Assembly: GCA_018434685.1 (NCBI GenBank)
Contig: JAHDOV010000013.1
Coordinates: forward strand, 186,001-250,000
From: Deltaproteobacteria bacterium
GTDB lineage: Bacteria > Desulfobacterota > Desulfomonilia > UBA1062
Direction: 5' to 3'
Length of the DNA: 64,000 nt
Part shown: piece after piece, positions 26,002 to 33,272 of the stretch
Numbering within the stretch: position 1 is the first letter of the stretch
Layout: every line of letters begins with the position of its first letter
Position numbers and translations under genes: made by a program
The notes under the pieces: model-generated
Databases searched by the model: none
Told to the model about the DNA's origin: nothing
Seen by the model: the letters and a program-made list of their open reading frames with translations, nothing else

Positions 26002-26246
26002 GATACTCTCAGGAGTCCTTTCTAATCGTGTTTGTTACCCTATGTAGGGGATGCATGCTGAGTTTGCAAGTGCGCTTGGGATTCCGGAGGGTCTTGATTG
26101 CACCCGGAGCCACTCCTGCAGATTAAGATTCCGTTCAGGAGCCGCACCGGGTGGACAGGCAGGTACACGGCCTGCCCGCACAGAGACAGGCACTTCGAGG
26201 CTGAGGGTTCTCCGCAAGACAGCGGGACAGCCCTTGTTACAACTCT

Positions 26247-27524
26247 TCAGCGGGACAGGAGGTTGGGGATATTATCCGCTCCGGACCCGATGAATTTCAC
26301 TGCGACACCGCTTTCGGTCTTTCTCAGCACCTTCCCCCTCACCAGGGGGAGACCCACGCCGGGTTTATCGGCAAAGCTTGCCGTCACGAACACCCCCTTT
26401 CTCAGGGGCTGATCGGTCTCCATGAACAACCCACCCCTGCTGATGTCCCTGAGCTGTCCGACCTGGTAGTCCATGTTCTGTGGCTGCAGGGTGATGGGGC
26501 GTGCCGTCTTGAAGCGGCTGAATTTCCTCCGCTTGTACGGGTGTTCCTCTTCCCGGGGAGGGTGAATCTCGTCTTCGAGTGCATTCCTCAGCGGGGTGTA
26601 GATGATCCCCAGGGCGCGTTCCGCCCTGCTCCCGTCGACAAGAACATTCTCCGACATGGTCTTTGCGCCATCCGTGGACAACCCCCACAGCGGCGGTCTC
26701 CCGGTCAGGTTCGCCAGCATGGTGAGGAAAAAGGCATTGGCCCGGCTCAGCCAGTCGGGGAACGTGAGCCTGGGCATGTCGATCCTGGAAATCTCGCCGA
26801 TCATCGCGTTGAATTCCCTCATCGAAAGATGGCCCTTGCTGACGATATACTGCGCCCCGACATTGTCCTTGTTCTCTGCAGCGTTGACAATGGCCTCTAC
26901 GACGTCCTTGACGTGCACAAACGACATATTGGTGCTGTTGAATGCCGTTGCCGGGAGTTTTCCATGGATGAGGCTCTGGACGTACTGGCCGGAATACCCG
27001 GTATTCCCCGGTCCGATGACGGAAGAGGGATATATCACCACGAGGGGGAGGTCTGCCCTGGCAAACAGATTCCAGGCAATGAGATCTCCCTCATACTTGG
27101 TCTGGGCATACAGGCTGAAGCGTTCAGGCCCCACCGGGTCTTCCTCGGTTATGGGCCACTTGGGCGGCTTGCCCCAGATTGCCACGGTGCTCACGTGCAC
27201 AACCTTCTTTATGTCAGTTTCCAGGGCGCTTTCCATGACGTTACGGGTACCATCGACATTGACCTTCCGGTATATTCGCCTGTCTTTCTCCCAATAACTG
27301 TCAGCACTTGCCAGGTTCATCACCCAGTCGCAGCCGTCCATTCCCTCGAGCAATGAACGCCTGTCCGTAACATCCCCAAGGACAAGGGTCACCCCCAGCT
27401 TTTCCAGTTCCGCGACATTGCTTGTGGGCCTGACAAGGCAGAAGAGCTCATGCTCGGTCTGAACCAGACGCCTGACAAGGTGGGTTCCGATGAACCCCGT
27501 AGCACCGGTGATAAAGATCTTCAT
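26247..27524 (-). CDS. NAD-dependent epimerase/dehydratase fused to a C-terminal PilZ domain
   Basis: A 425-residue fusion. Residues 1-320 are an extended short-chain dehydrogenase: GATGFIGTH (NAD-binding GxxGxxG), LVLGDVTDR, and the catalytic YAQTKYEGD (YxxxK) with PSSVIGPG downstream. This resembles 3-beta-hydroxysteroid dehydrogenase/dihydroflavonol reductase types. Residues about 330-425 form a PilZ domain: RRKFSRFKTARP (the RxxxR cyclic-di-GMP contact region) and LRDISRGGLFM (the D/NxSxxG motif). The joining stretch PPREEEHPYKR is hydrophilic. A redox enzyme responding to cyclic-di-GMP is implied, but its substrate is unknown. Confidence 0.88.
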   Translation of the reverse strand: MKIFITGATGFIGTHLVRRLVQTEHELFCLVRPTSNVAELEKLGVTLVLGDVTDRRSLLEGMDGCDWVMNLASADSYWEKDRRIYRKVNVDGTRNVMESALETDIKKVVHVSTVAIWGKPPKWPITEEDPVGPERFSLYAQTKYEGDLIAWNLFARADLPLVVIYPSSVIGPGNTGYSGQYVQSLIHGKLPATAFNSTNMSFVHVKDVVEAIVNAAENKDNVGAQYIVSKGHLSMREFNAMIGEISRIDMPRLTFPDWLSRANAFFLTMLANLTGRPPLWGLSTDGAKTMSENVLVDGSRAERALGIIYTPLRNALEDEIHPPREEEHPYKRRKFSRFKTARPITLQPQNMDYQVGQLRDISRGGLFMETDQPLRKGVFVTASFADKPGVGLPLVRGKVLRKTESGVAVKFIGSGADNIPNLLSR

Positions 27525-28033
27525 ATACCTTACCCCCCTGTATTATCTATGAATCATTAAGATTTGTGCTGCGGAATAGACTACAAACGGCAACCAGACA
27601 TTGCACAAAGGAGATTTCATCTAATTGTATCACATGCCCAAATGCAACAGCTCTTGTTAGACCTATAAGAATAAGTTGGACCTGATAAAAGTCAAGCAAG
27701 GAATGTTCAGGAGCACAGGAAGCCTGGCAGGCCGGAGGCAGCGGTTTCCCGAGGTTTGTATTATGCCTTGCGGTCCCCGTGGCGGGGTCATGCATGAAGC
27801 CACACCTGCAGAACAATATTTCAATGTGTCTCGGTGGGTTGCCTAGTTCTCTACGTTTCTGCCCAGCGCCTAGTGCCTCGGGCCCAGCGCCTCTTAGATC
27901 ATGAGCCCCATGTCCTGTACTGCCTGAAATCTACAACGGACCTGCTATGGTCGCGGCTCAAAGCCGCTCCTACAGTGTTACCGGGCACAACCCGCAAAAA
28001 TTGCTGGTGCGCTGCGCACAATATCCACCCAGT
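27525..28033. other. Intergenic region with REP-like element
   Basis: No supported gene. A minus-strand open frame (27547-27816) has no family and no ribosome binding site. The interval contains the short repeat CCCAGCGCCT twice (near 27861 and 27882) and the REP-like palindrome annotated at 27949-27976. Confidence 0.5.
27949..27976 (-). repeat. REP-like extragenic palindrome
   Basis: Read on the minus strand the core is CTGTAGGAGCGGCTTTGAGC followed by CGCGACC: a conserved GTAGGAGCGGCTTT head and a GCGGCT/AGCCGC hairpin. This is the form of REP elements mobilised by RAYT transposases in gammaproteobacteria. A single copy is seen here and no RAYT gene is in the window. Confidence 0.55.
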
Positions 28034-29329
28034 CTAGCGTGCAACGACAATCAGCACCGAGTCCTGAATCCGCGCTGCAAGGTTCTCCAGGTCCCCGTTC
28101 TTCCGGGGGAGTTCCTTGATCGCACCTGTATTGATTTCAAGCTGTGCCAGGAGGGTATTGACCGAATCCACCTTGGTGACGCAGCTGATATTCTGCAGCA
28201 TGGAGATATTCCCCGAGGCCGTGTCCCTGATGCCGAGCATCGAGGCAGCCAGACCGACAACCTCACCCTTCATGTTGAGCACCGGGCCTCCGCTGTTACC
28301 CGGCTGAATGGGAACCGTTACCTGGTATGCAGCCGGGTCATCATAGAGCCCGTTTATGCTGCTGATAATGCCGACAGAGAGTTTGGGCGTCTTTCCCATG
28401 ACATCCAGGCGGGGAAACCCTATGGTGAAAACCTCGGCACCCAGACGGGCCTGTGACCTGGCAAGAGGAAGGGCTGCCGGCAGCTTGTCCTGCTCATCGA
28501 CCTCCAGCAGCGCAATGTCATTCGTCTCATCGCGCAGCCTCACCCTTGCTGCGATCTCACGACCTGACACGGTTACCAGGGTTGCCGTCTCGACCTCTGC
28601 CACCACATGGTTGCAGGTCACCACATACCCTGCAGCTATGGGCCAGGCAGTGCCGATCGATGCGTTATCGAAGATCCCGGGCGCAGTTTTTCCCGGCGAG
28701 GCATCTCCGGTGCCGGGGATCTTCTCCCTCAGCCGCGTAGCAAGATCGTGATCGGGATCGATTTTACTGATGGCATCGACCACTGTCAGGACCCCTTCGG
28801 TGTTGTTTTCTTTCAGGTAGTTGAGCCCTGCCTTGTACAGCCACTGGACAGACAGGTCCTTGTCTTTCGTCACCCCGGCACCCGAGGCATAGAGCATGCC
28901 GAGATCATACTGGGCGATGCTGAAATCCTGTTCCGCGGCCTTCCGGTACCAGGCGACAGCCTGCCCCAGGTCGAGAGCAACCCCTCTTCCGGTTGAATAC
29001 ATGACGGCGAGGTTATACTGGGCCCCGCTGTTTCCCTGTTCCGCAGCCTGCCGGTACCACTGGGATGCCAGTACCGGGTTTTCGCCAACCCCGTTCCCAC
29101 TGTCGTACATGGTTCCCAGGTTGACCTGGGCCCTCACATCGCCCTTTTGTGCGAGCCCCTCCCATATATGGAAGGCCTCTTCGTAGCGGCCGGCATCATA
29201 TGCCTGCCAGCCAAGCGCGAATTGTCCGGCCGTGTTCCCGGCGGCGGCACACAGGGTGCCTGGGTGACCGAACCCGATGATACACAGTACTGTCAGGATG
29301 ATGGTGCAGGTTCTCAGATGCTTCATCAT
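28034..29329 (-). CDS. Secreted Sel1-repeat protein fused to a trypsin-like serine protease
   Basis: A 431-residue protein: signal peptide (1-29), then three Sel1-type repeats (about 50-170; VRAQVNLGTMYDSGNGV, SGAQYNLAVMYSTGRGV, SIAQYDLGMLYASGAGV), then a chymotrypsin-fold protease domain (about 215-400). The triad is visible: His in VVTCNHVV, Asp in DETNDIALLEV and Ser in QPGNSGGPVL. No PDZ domain follows. The Sel1 array probably recruits a partner or substrate in the periplasm. This domain order is uncommon compared with DegP-type proteins. Monocistronic. Confidence 0.88.
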   Translation of the reverse strand: MMKHLRTCTIILTVLCIIGFGHPGTLCAAAGNTAGQFALGWQAYDAGRYEEAFHIWEGLAQKGDVRAQVNLGTMYDSGNGVGENPVLASQWYRQAAEQGNSGAQYNLAVMYSTGRGVALDLGQAVAWYRKAAEQDFSIAQYDLGMLYASGAGVTKDKDLSVQWLYKAGLNYLKENNTEGVLTVVDAISKIDPDHDLATRLREKIPGTGDASPGKTAPGIFDNASIGTAWPIAAGYVVTCNHVVAEVETATLVTVSGREIAARVRLRDETNDIALLEVDEQDKLPAALPLARSQARLGAEVFTIGFPRLDVMGKTPKLSVGIISSINGLYDDPAAYQVTVPIQPGNSGGPVLNMKGEVVGLAASMLGIRDTASGNISMLQNISCVTKVDSVNTLLAQLEINTGAIKELPRKNGDLENLAARIQDSVLIVVAR

Positions 29330-29759
29330 TTCTCTGCTCTCTCTTGTTGTAGGATGTATCCCCGGTAGCGGAGATAGAAACAGAAGTGATGTGCCCTAGG
29401 AAACGAGGTGCCCCTCATCACTCCCGGTTTACCGGCATTATCTATAGCAGACTTTAATCGATGAGGAAACCTAATTCTCGATCACATATCTCTCGTTTTC
29501 TAATGCTCGTTCATTATTGCGTTTATTTCCTATGCCTACGTGGTTTTTATTTTGATTTTCCCGCATTGCCGCACTGACAGCTGCCTGCGCCAGGACACAG
29601 AGGCCCGTGCCGGCCCCGGGCCTTCACCGCCGGTACTGCTTACCGGACATGACATGGAAAAAAACATCTGGCCCGCAGAGATTTTGAGCCGCAAAAATCT
29701 CACCGGACCGGTACCGGTCCGGTGAGATTGACTGTTCACCACCTGATTGCCCCGGGGAT
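29330..29759. other. Intergenic region with a perfect palindrome
   Basis: No coding evidence. The only strong feature is the 34-base palindrome at 29696-29729, which belongs to the 3' side of the following lipoprotein gene. Confidence 0.5.
29696..29729 (-). terminator. Perfect 34-base palindrome, terminator of the repeat lipoprotein gene
   Basis: The left half AATCTCACCGGACCGGT (29696-29712) is exactly complementary to 29713-29729, with no spacer. Read on the minus strand the palindrome is followed by TTT (…GAGATTTTTGCGG), 31 bases past the stop codon. It fits a rho-independent terminator with a very long stem. Confidence 0.7.
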
Positions 29760-30743
29760 TTACTCGCCCAGGTTCACCTGCAGGCTCTCAATGGTGCCAT
29801 AGGTCAGTGCACCCGTTTCAAGCCCCTTTTCCTTCTGGTAGGAGGTGACCGCTTCCATGGTCCGTTTCCCCACGATTCCGTCTATCGGGCCGGGATCGTG
29901 ACCGAGGGTCTTCAATGCGGTCTGGATCTTCTCTATGTTGTCTTTGGTCATGTTGGTTTCGCACAGGACCTTACGCCATCCCACGGTGCCCGGGGATACC
30001 ATGACGGTCTTGGTTACGGTCTCATATTTCGCAGGGACCTTCACGACCTCTTCCCGGGGCGGCGAGATCATCTTATTGATCTTGACGGTTTCATACTCGG
30101 CAGGGACATCCACAACCTGGGTGGTGGAAGGCGTCAGCATCACCCGCTTCTTCACGGTCTTGTATTCAGCGGGAACCTCCACCAGGCACATGATTTCACC
30201 CGTGGTGTTATCCACCTTCTCGATGAGCCCCCTGCCCTTCTGCCATGCCGTATGGGCCTCCTTGACCAGCACCTTCTCTTCGACCATGTCATACTGGGCA
30301 GGAATAGTTTCGATCTTTGTCGTTGCCTCCCTGATCATGATCCTCTGCTCTGTGGTCTCGTATTTTGCAGGAACAACCTGGACCTGTTCCGTCTCGCCCT
30401 CCATCAATACCTGCTCGCTCACGGTGGCGAATTGCGGCGGAATGAATACCCGGGCGAAACACTGGCCTGGCTGGGCCTCCTGCGGCATCATCAACATCTC
30501 TGCCGAGACGGCCGCTGCCCTCTCCTCGGCATCCTGGGTGGCACGGACCTGCATATCGAGGTCTTTCCTGCATCCCGCAATCTCCATATCCTTCTGCTCG
30601 TTTGCGGCTGTCAACTCCTGGATCTGCTTGTCTTTCTGCTCTAATTCAGCCCGCATCTCCTTCTTGGAATGAGCACAGCCCAGTATTGCAAGGCTGAATA
30701 TCAAAACAGTCACCCCTATCCATCTGTTTGTTTTGATAAACAT
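29760..30743 (-). CDS. Lipoprotein with VPAxYETV repeats and a peptidoglycan-binding domain
   Basis: A 327-residue protein. The lipobox LAILGC places the modified Cys near residue 23. A coiled coil follows (about 28-80, heptads around EQKDKQIQELTAANEQKDME). The middle (about 100-260) contains at least five imperfect repeats of about 25-35 residues centred on (V/I)PA-x-Y-(E/K/D)-(T/M)-V and a following VM/MI segment: VVPAKYETTEQ, IPAQYDMVEE, VPAEYKTVKK, VPAEYETVKI, VPAKYETVTK. The C-terminus (about 265-320) is a peptidoglycan-binding type-1 domain (IQTALKTLGHDPGPIDGIVGKRTMEAV). It is likely tethered between outer membrane and cell wall. Function of the repeats is unknown. Confidence 0.85.
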   Translation of the reverse strand: MFIKTNRWIGVTVLIFSLAILGCAHSKKEMRAELEQKDKQIQELTAANEQKDMEIAGCRKDLDMQVRATQDAEERAAAVSAEMLMMPQEAQPGQCFARVFIPPQFATVSEQVLMEGETEQVQVVPAKYETTEQRIMIREATTKIETIPAQYDMVEEKVLVKEAHTAWQKGRGLIEKVDNTTGEIMCLVEVPAEYKTVKKRVMLTPSTTQVVDVPAEYETVKINKMISPPREEVVKVPAKYETVTKTVMVSPGTVGWRKVLCETNMTKDNIEKIQTALKTLGHDPGPIDGIVGKRTMEAVTSYQKEKGLETGALTYGTIESLQVNLGE

Positions 30744-31494
30744 ACTCTTACCTCCTTATTTTTCTTTTCTCTTTGCTGCTGTGCTTTTGTACCGGTGGCC
30801 GAAGCATCTGTCTCTGAAGTTGGATGATCGTTTTTAAAAGCCTGGGTGTTCTGAGTAAAATAATTTCAGAATCATGATTGTCAATAAGCCCCGGAGATTA
30901 ATTTTCTTCCCCGAAGAACATCCATTTCCAGGGAGACCATGGGACCCCACAGGGTAACCCTTCGATAGCCGCGGATACCATTGTGCAGTTTGGTCGGTAT
31001 GCCGACCCTTGGATGCTATTCCGTCTCTTTAAGCATCCACCGCAGACTCCCTCTCGCGATGATTTCCTGAATAATCCATTTATTTTCTGGCTGTTATACC
31101 ATTAAGCCCCACCGGCTCCCAGGTGGCATCAATATAGCAATACTCTGATATGATGATGTCCTGTGCAATGAAAAATTATATGAGGCCTGTTCGCCGGCAG
31201 GGGAGAATGAATGCCAAGCCGTTCCCGGATGGGATTTCCCGCATGGGTGCACGACCGGAACACCCCTGGTCGTGGCCCGGTCTCAGGGAAAACCCGGAGG
31301 AACCATCTCTGAAGAAAACCTTGCAGGACTTCGCCGCGAGCCAGGACCGTCTCAAGCATGCGATCGCGGACAGAAAGAACCCGTCCCTGTGCAGATCCGC
31401 GCGTAAAACAATCATGAACAAGCGCGCATGAACCGTGCCCCTCGTACGATCCGTATGAAGCACACAGAGCGACTTGTTCACCAAGGGAGGATGT
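30744..31494. other. 750-base region without a firm gene
   Basis: The upstream half is AT-rich and shows no coding bias. A plus-strand frame at 31150-31431 (up to 93 codons, rich in Arg/Lys/Pro, no family) is open, but no start has a properly spaced ribosome binding site, so I do not call it. The sigma-factor gene begins at the end of the interval; its leader is long enough to hold regulatory RNA structure, which I could not define by eye. Confidence 0.4.
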
Positions 31495-32253
31495 ATGGAA
31501 AGCAAGGTTTTTGAACAGAACATGAAATTCTTCTCGATGAACATCAAAAACTATCCGGTCCTCACCGCCGAAGAAGAACTCGATCTGGCGAGAAGGTATA
31601 GAGATGGAGATGCCGAAGCCGGGCACACGATCATCATGTCCAATATGCGTTTTGCCCGGAAGATAGCCCAGCGCTACATTCATCTCGTCGATGATCCGCT
31701 CGAGATCATTCAGTGCGCCAACCTGGGGCTGGTAAAGGCCATCACCCGTTTCAACCCGGATGTGGGGGTCCGGTTCATCTCCTATGCGATCTGGTGGATA
31801 AAGGCCTACATCAAAAACCATATCAACAAAAGCTACCAGGTCAATACGGGCAGCCTCGCAGATGCCAGGAACCTTGTATCGCTTGACTGCAACATCTCAG
31901 CGGATAATGAAAATGACGGAACCCTGGTGGAACACCTGCCGAATGAAGGGCCAGACCAGGACGAGCTGTATACCTACAAAGAGCGCGGCGATTATCTACG
32001 CAGTTTCCTGAGATCCGACGGCTCAAGCCTCAATGAGCGGGAGGTCTTCATCATCGAGCAGCGCTACCTCGCCGACCCCCCGGCCACGCTCAAGGACATC
32101 TCGTCGATGATCGGCGTAACCCGTGAACGGGTCAGGCAGATCCAGCAGAGATCTCTCGAGAAAATACGGGCTGCCATCGAAGATCAGGGCTCCCTGTTCC
32201 CCGAAGACATCCATGTGCGGCAGAATTACCAGGTCAGGAGAGAATATTTCTGA
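31495..32253 (+). CDS. RNA polymerase sigma factor, RpoH-like
   Basis: A 252-residue sigma-70-family protein without region 1.1. Region 2 is clear: NMRFARKIAQRYIH, DDPLEIIQCANLGLVKAITRFNPDVG and the -10-recognition helix FISYAIWWIKAYIKNHI. Region 4 with the -35 helix-turn-helix is LKDISSMIGVTRERVRQIQQRSLEKIR. Size and FSMNIKNYPVLTAEEELDLARR at the N-terminus fit the RpoH (sigma-32) group, but the RpoH box is not an exact match, so an alternative stress sigma is possible. The ATG at 31495 follows AAGGGAGG with short spacing. A target promoter set is not evident in the window. Confidence 0.85.
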   Translation: MESKVFEQNMKFFSMNIKNYPVLTAEEELDLARRYRDGDAEAGHTIIMSNMRFARKIAQRYIHLVDDPLEIIQCANLGLVKAITRFNPDVGVRFISYAIWWIKAYIKNHINKSYQVNTGSLADARNLVSLDCNISADNENDGTLVEHLPNEGPDQDELYTYKERGDYLRSFLRSDGSSLNEREVFIIEQRYLADPPATLKDISSMIGVTRERVRQIQQRSLEKIRAAIEDQGSLFPEDIHVRQNYQVRREYF

Positions 32254-32375
32254 GGATGACAGGCAGCCGACCCGGGTGAATCACCAGGCATGTCCTGGCG
32301 GCAACAGGACATGCTTCAGGAAATATGCTGAAGAAGCGCTGAAACAGGCCCCCTCCCCTTGGCGAGCCTGAAGGT

Positions 32376-32429
32376 GCAGGGAGAAGCAATCCAATAATTA
32401 CTACAGTCCCAGCGATTGCTTCTCCCTGC
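32376..32429. repeat. Perfect 16-base inverted repeat after the sigma gene
   Basis: GCAGGGAGAAGCAATC (32376-32391) is exactly complementary to 32414-32429, with a 22-base spacer. Neither side has a T-run, so it is not a standard terminator. Confidence 0.7.
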
Positions 32430-32594
32430 GAGACCATCAGTGTCTTCGATGATCCCCAAAAGGAGAGGTCAATCCTCCTTTCATGAATCTGTTTATCAAT
32501 AAATTCCTTGATCATGCAGTCCGGGGCATTGAAATACCGGCGGCATGACCTTACAGAACGATAAGCAAAATCAACAAAAAAATCTCCTTTTTAA

Positions 32595-32622
32595 GGGGGC
32601 TGCAACGGCTCCCTATTTTTTT
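32595..32622 (+). terminator. Rho-independent terminator
   Basis: GGGGGCT (32595-32601) folds on GGCTCCC (32607-32613) with two G-U pairs and a five-base loop, followed by TATTTTTTTA. It probably ends the sigma-factor transcript. Confidence 0.65.
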
Positions 32623-32765
32623 ACCCCATGCACGATAAAAATCGTCTTGAGACCATGGCACCCGCCTTCGGCCCGGCAGAAAAAGTGATTGTGCCCGGCA
32701 CAGGCAACCGTTATGTTTTCAGCAGGAGTGAAATCATGTATTAGTGTTCATTCAGGAGGTCATTC

Positions 32766-33161
32766 ATGGCTCATGTTTCCGTAATCTTAATCCTCTTCTC
32801 CATCGGTCTGGCTTCAGGTATTGCGTCAGGCCTGTTCGGCATCGGCGGCGGGGTCATCATTGTTCCTGCCCTGATCTATCTCGCCGGGTACTCTCCCCAT
32901 ATGGCCATTGGAACCAGCCTTGCCATTCTGCTTCCGCCGGTCGGCCTTGCAGCCGTAATCGAGTACTACCGCCACGGCCATGTCGACCTGAAGGTGGCAC
33001 TCATCGTGGCCCTCGGCCTCTTTCTCGGTGCCTGGGTCAGCGCCTATTTTGCCAACAGGATCTCCGGGCCCTATCTGCGGCTGGTCTTCGGCGTGTTCGT
33101 GGTCTGCATCGGAATCTATATCGTCTACGGGGCACTCAGGCGGCTGCCCGTGATTTCGTAA
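32766..33161 (+). CDS. TauE/SafE-family permease, half-size
   Basis: A 131-residue membrane protein corresponding to one half of a normal 250-270-residue TauE/SafE (DUF81) transporter. The helix-1 motif SGLFGIGGGVIIVPAL and the following AIGTSLAILLPP are well conserved; it ends after four helices. TCAGGAGG precedes the ATG. Because the stop codon comes after a complete repeat unit, it may be a natural one-domain form that dimerises rather than a truncation. Relatives move sulfite, sulfonates or other organic anions; this copy is far from the sulfatase island, so no substrate is inferred. Confidence 0.85.
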   Translation: MAHVSVILILFSIGLASGIASGLFGIGGGVIIVPALIYLAGYSPHMAIGTSLAILLPPVGLAAVIEYYRHGHVDLKVALIVALGLFLGAWVSAYFANRISGPYLRLVFGVFVVCIGIYIVYGALRRLPVIS

Positions 33162-33272
33162 TGCGAAGCAAGGCCCAGGCTCACCGAAGGAACAATTTCC
33201 CCGAGAGTGTTGTCCCCATACCTCGCAAACCAGGTCATCATCCCCGGGCCTGCCGATGGGTGCCTTCCGCCT

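Noticed and set aside
27547-27816. 89-codon minus-strand frame
   Set aside because: No ribosome binding site, no homologous motif, and composition like the surrounding non-coding DNA.
31150-31431. Plus-strand frame of up to 93 codons ahead of the sigma gene
   Set aside because: No start codon has proper ribosome-binding-site spacing, and no domain is seen; kept only as a note in the gap description.
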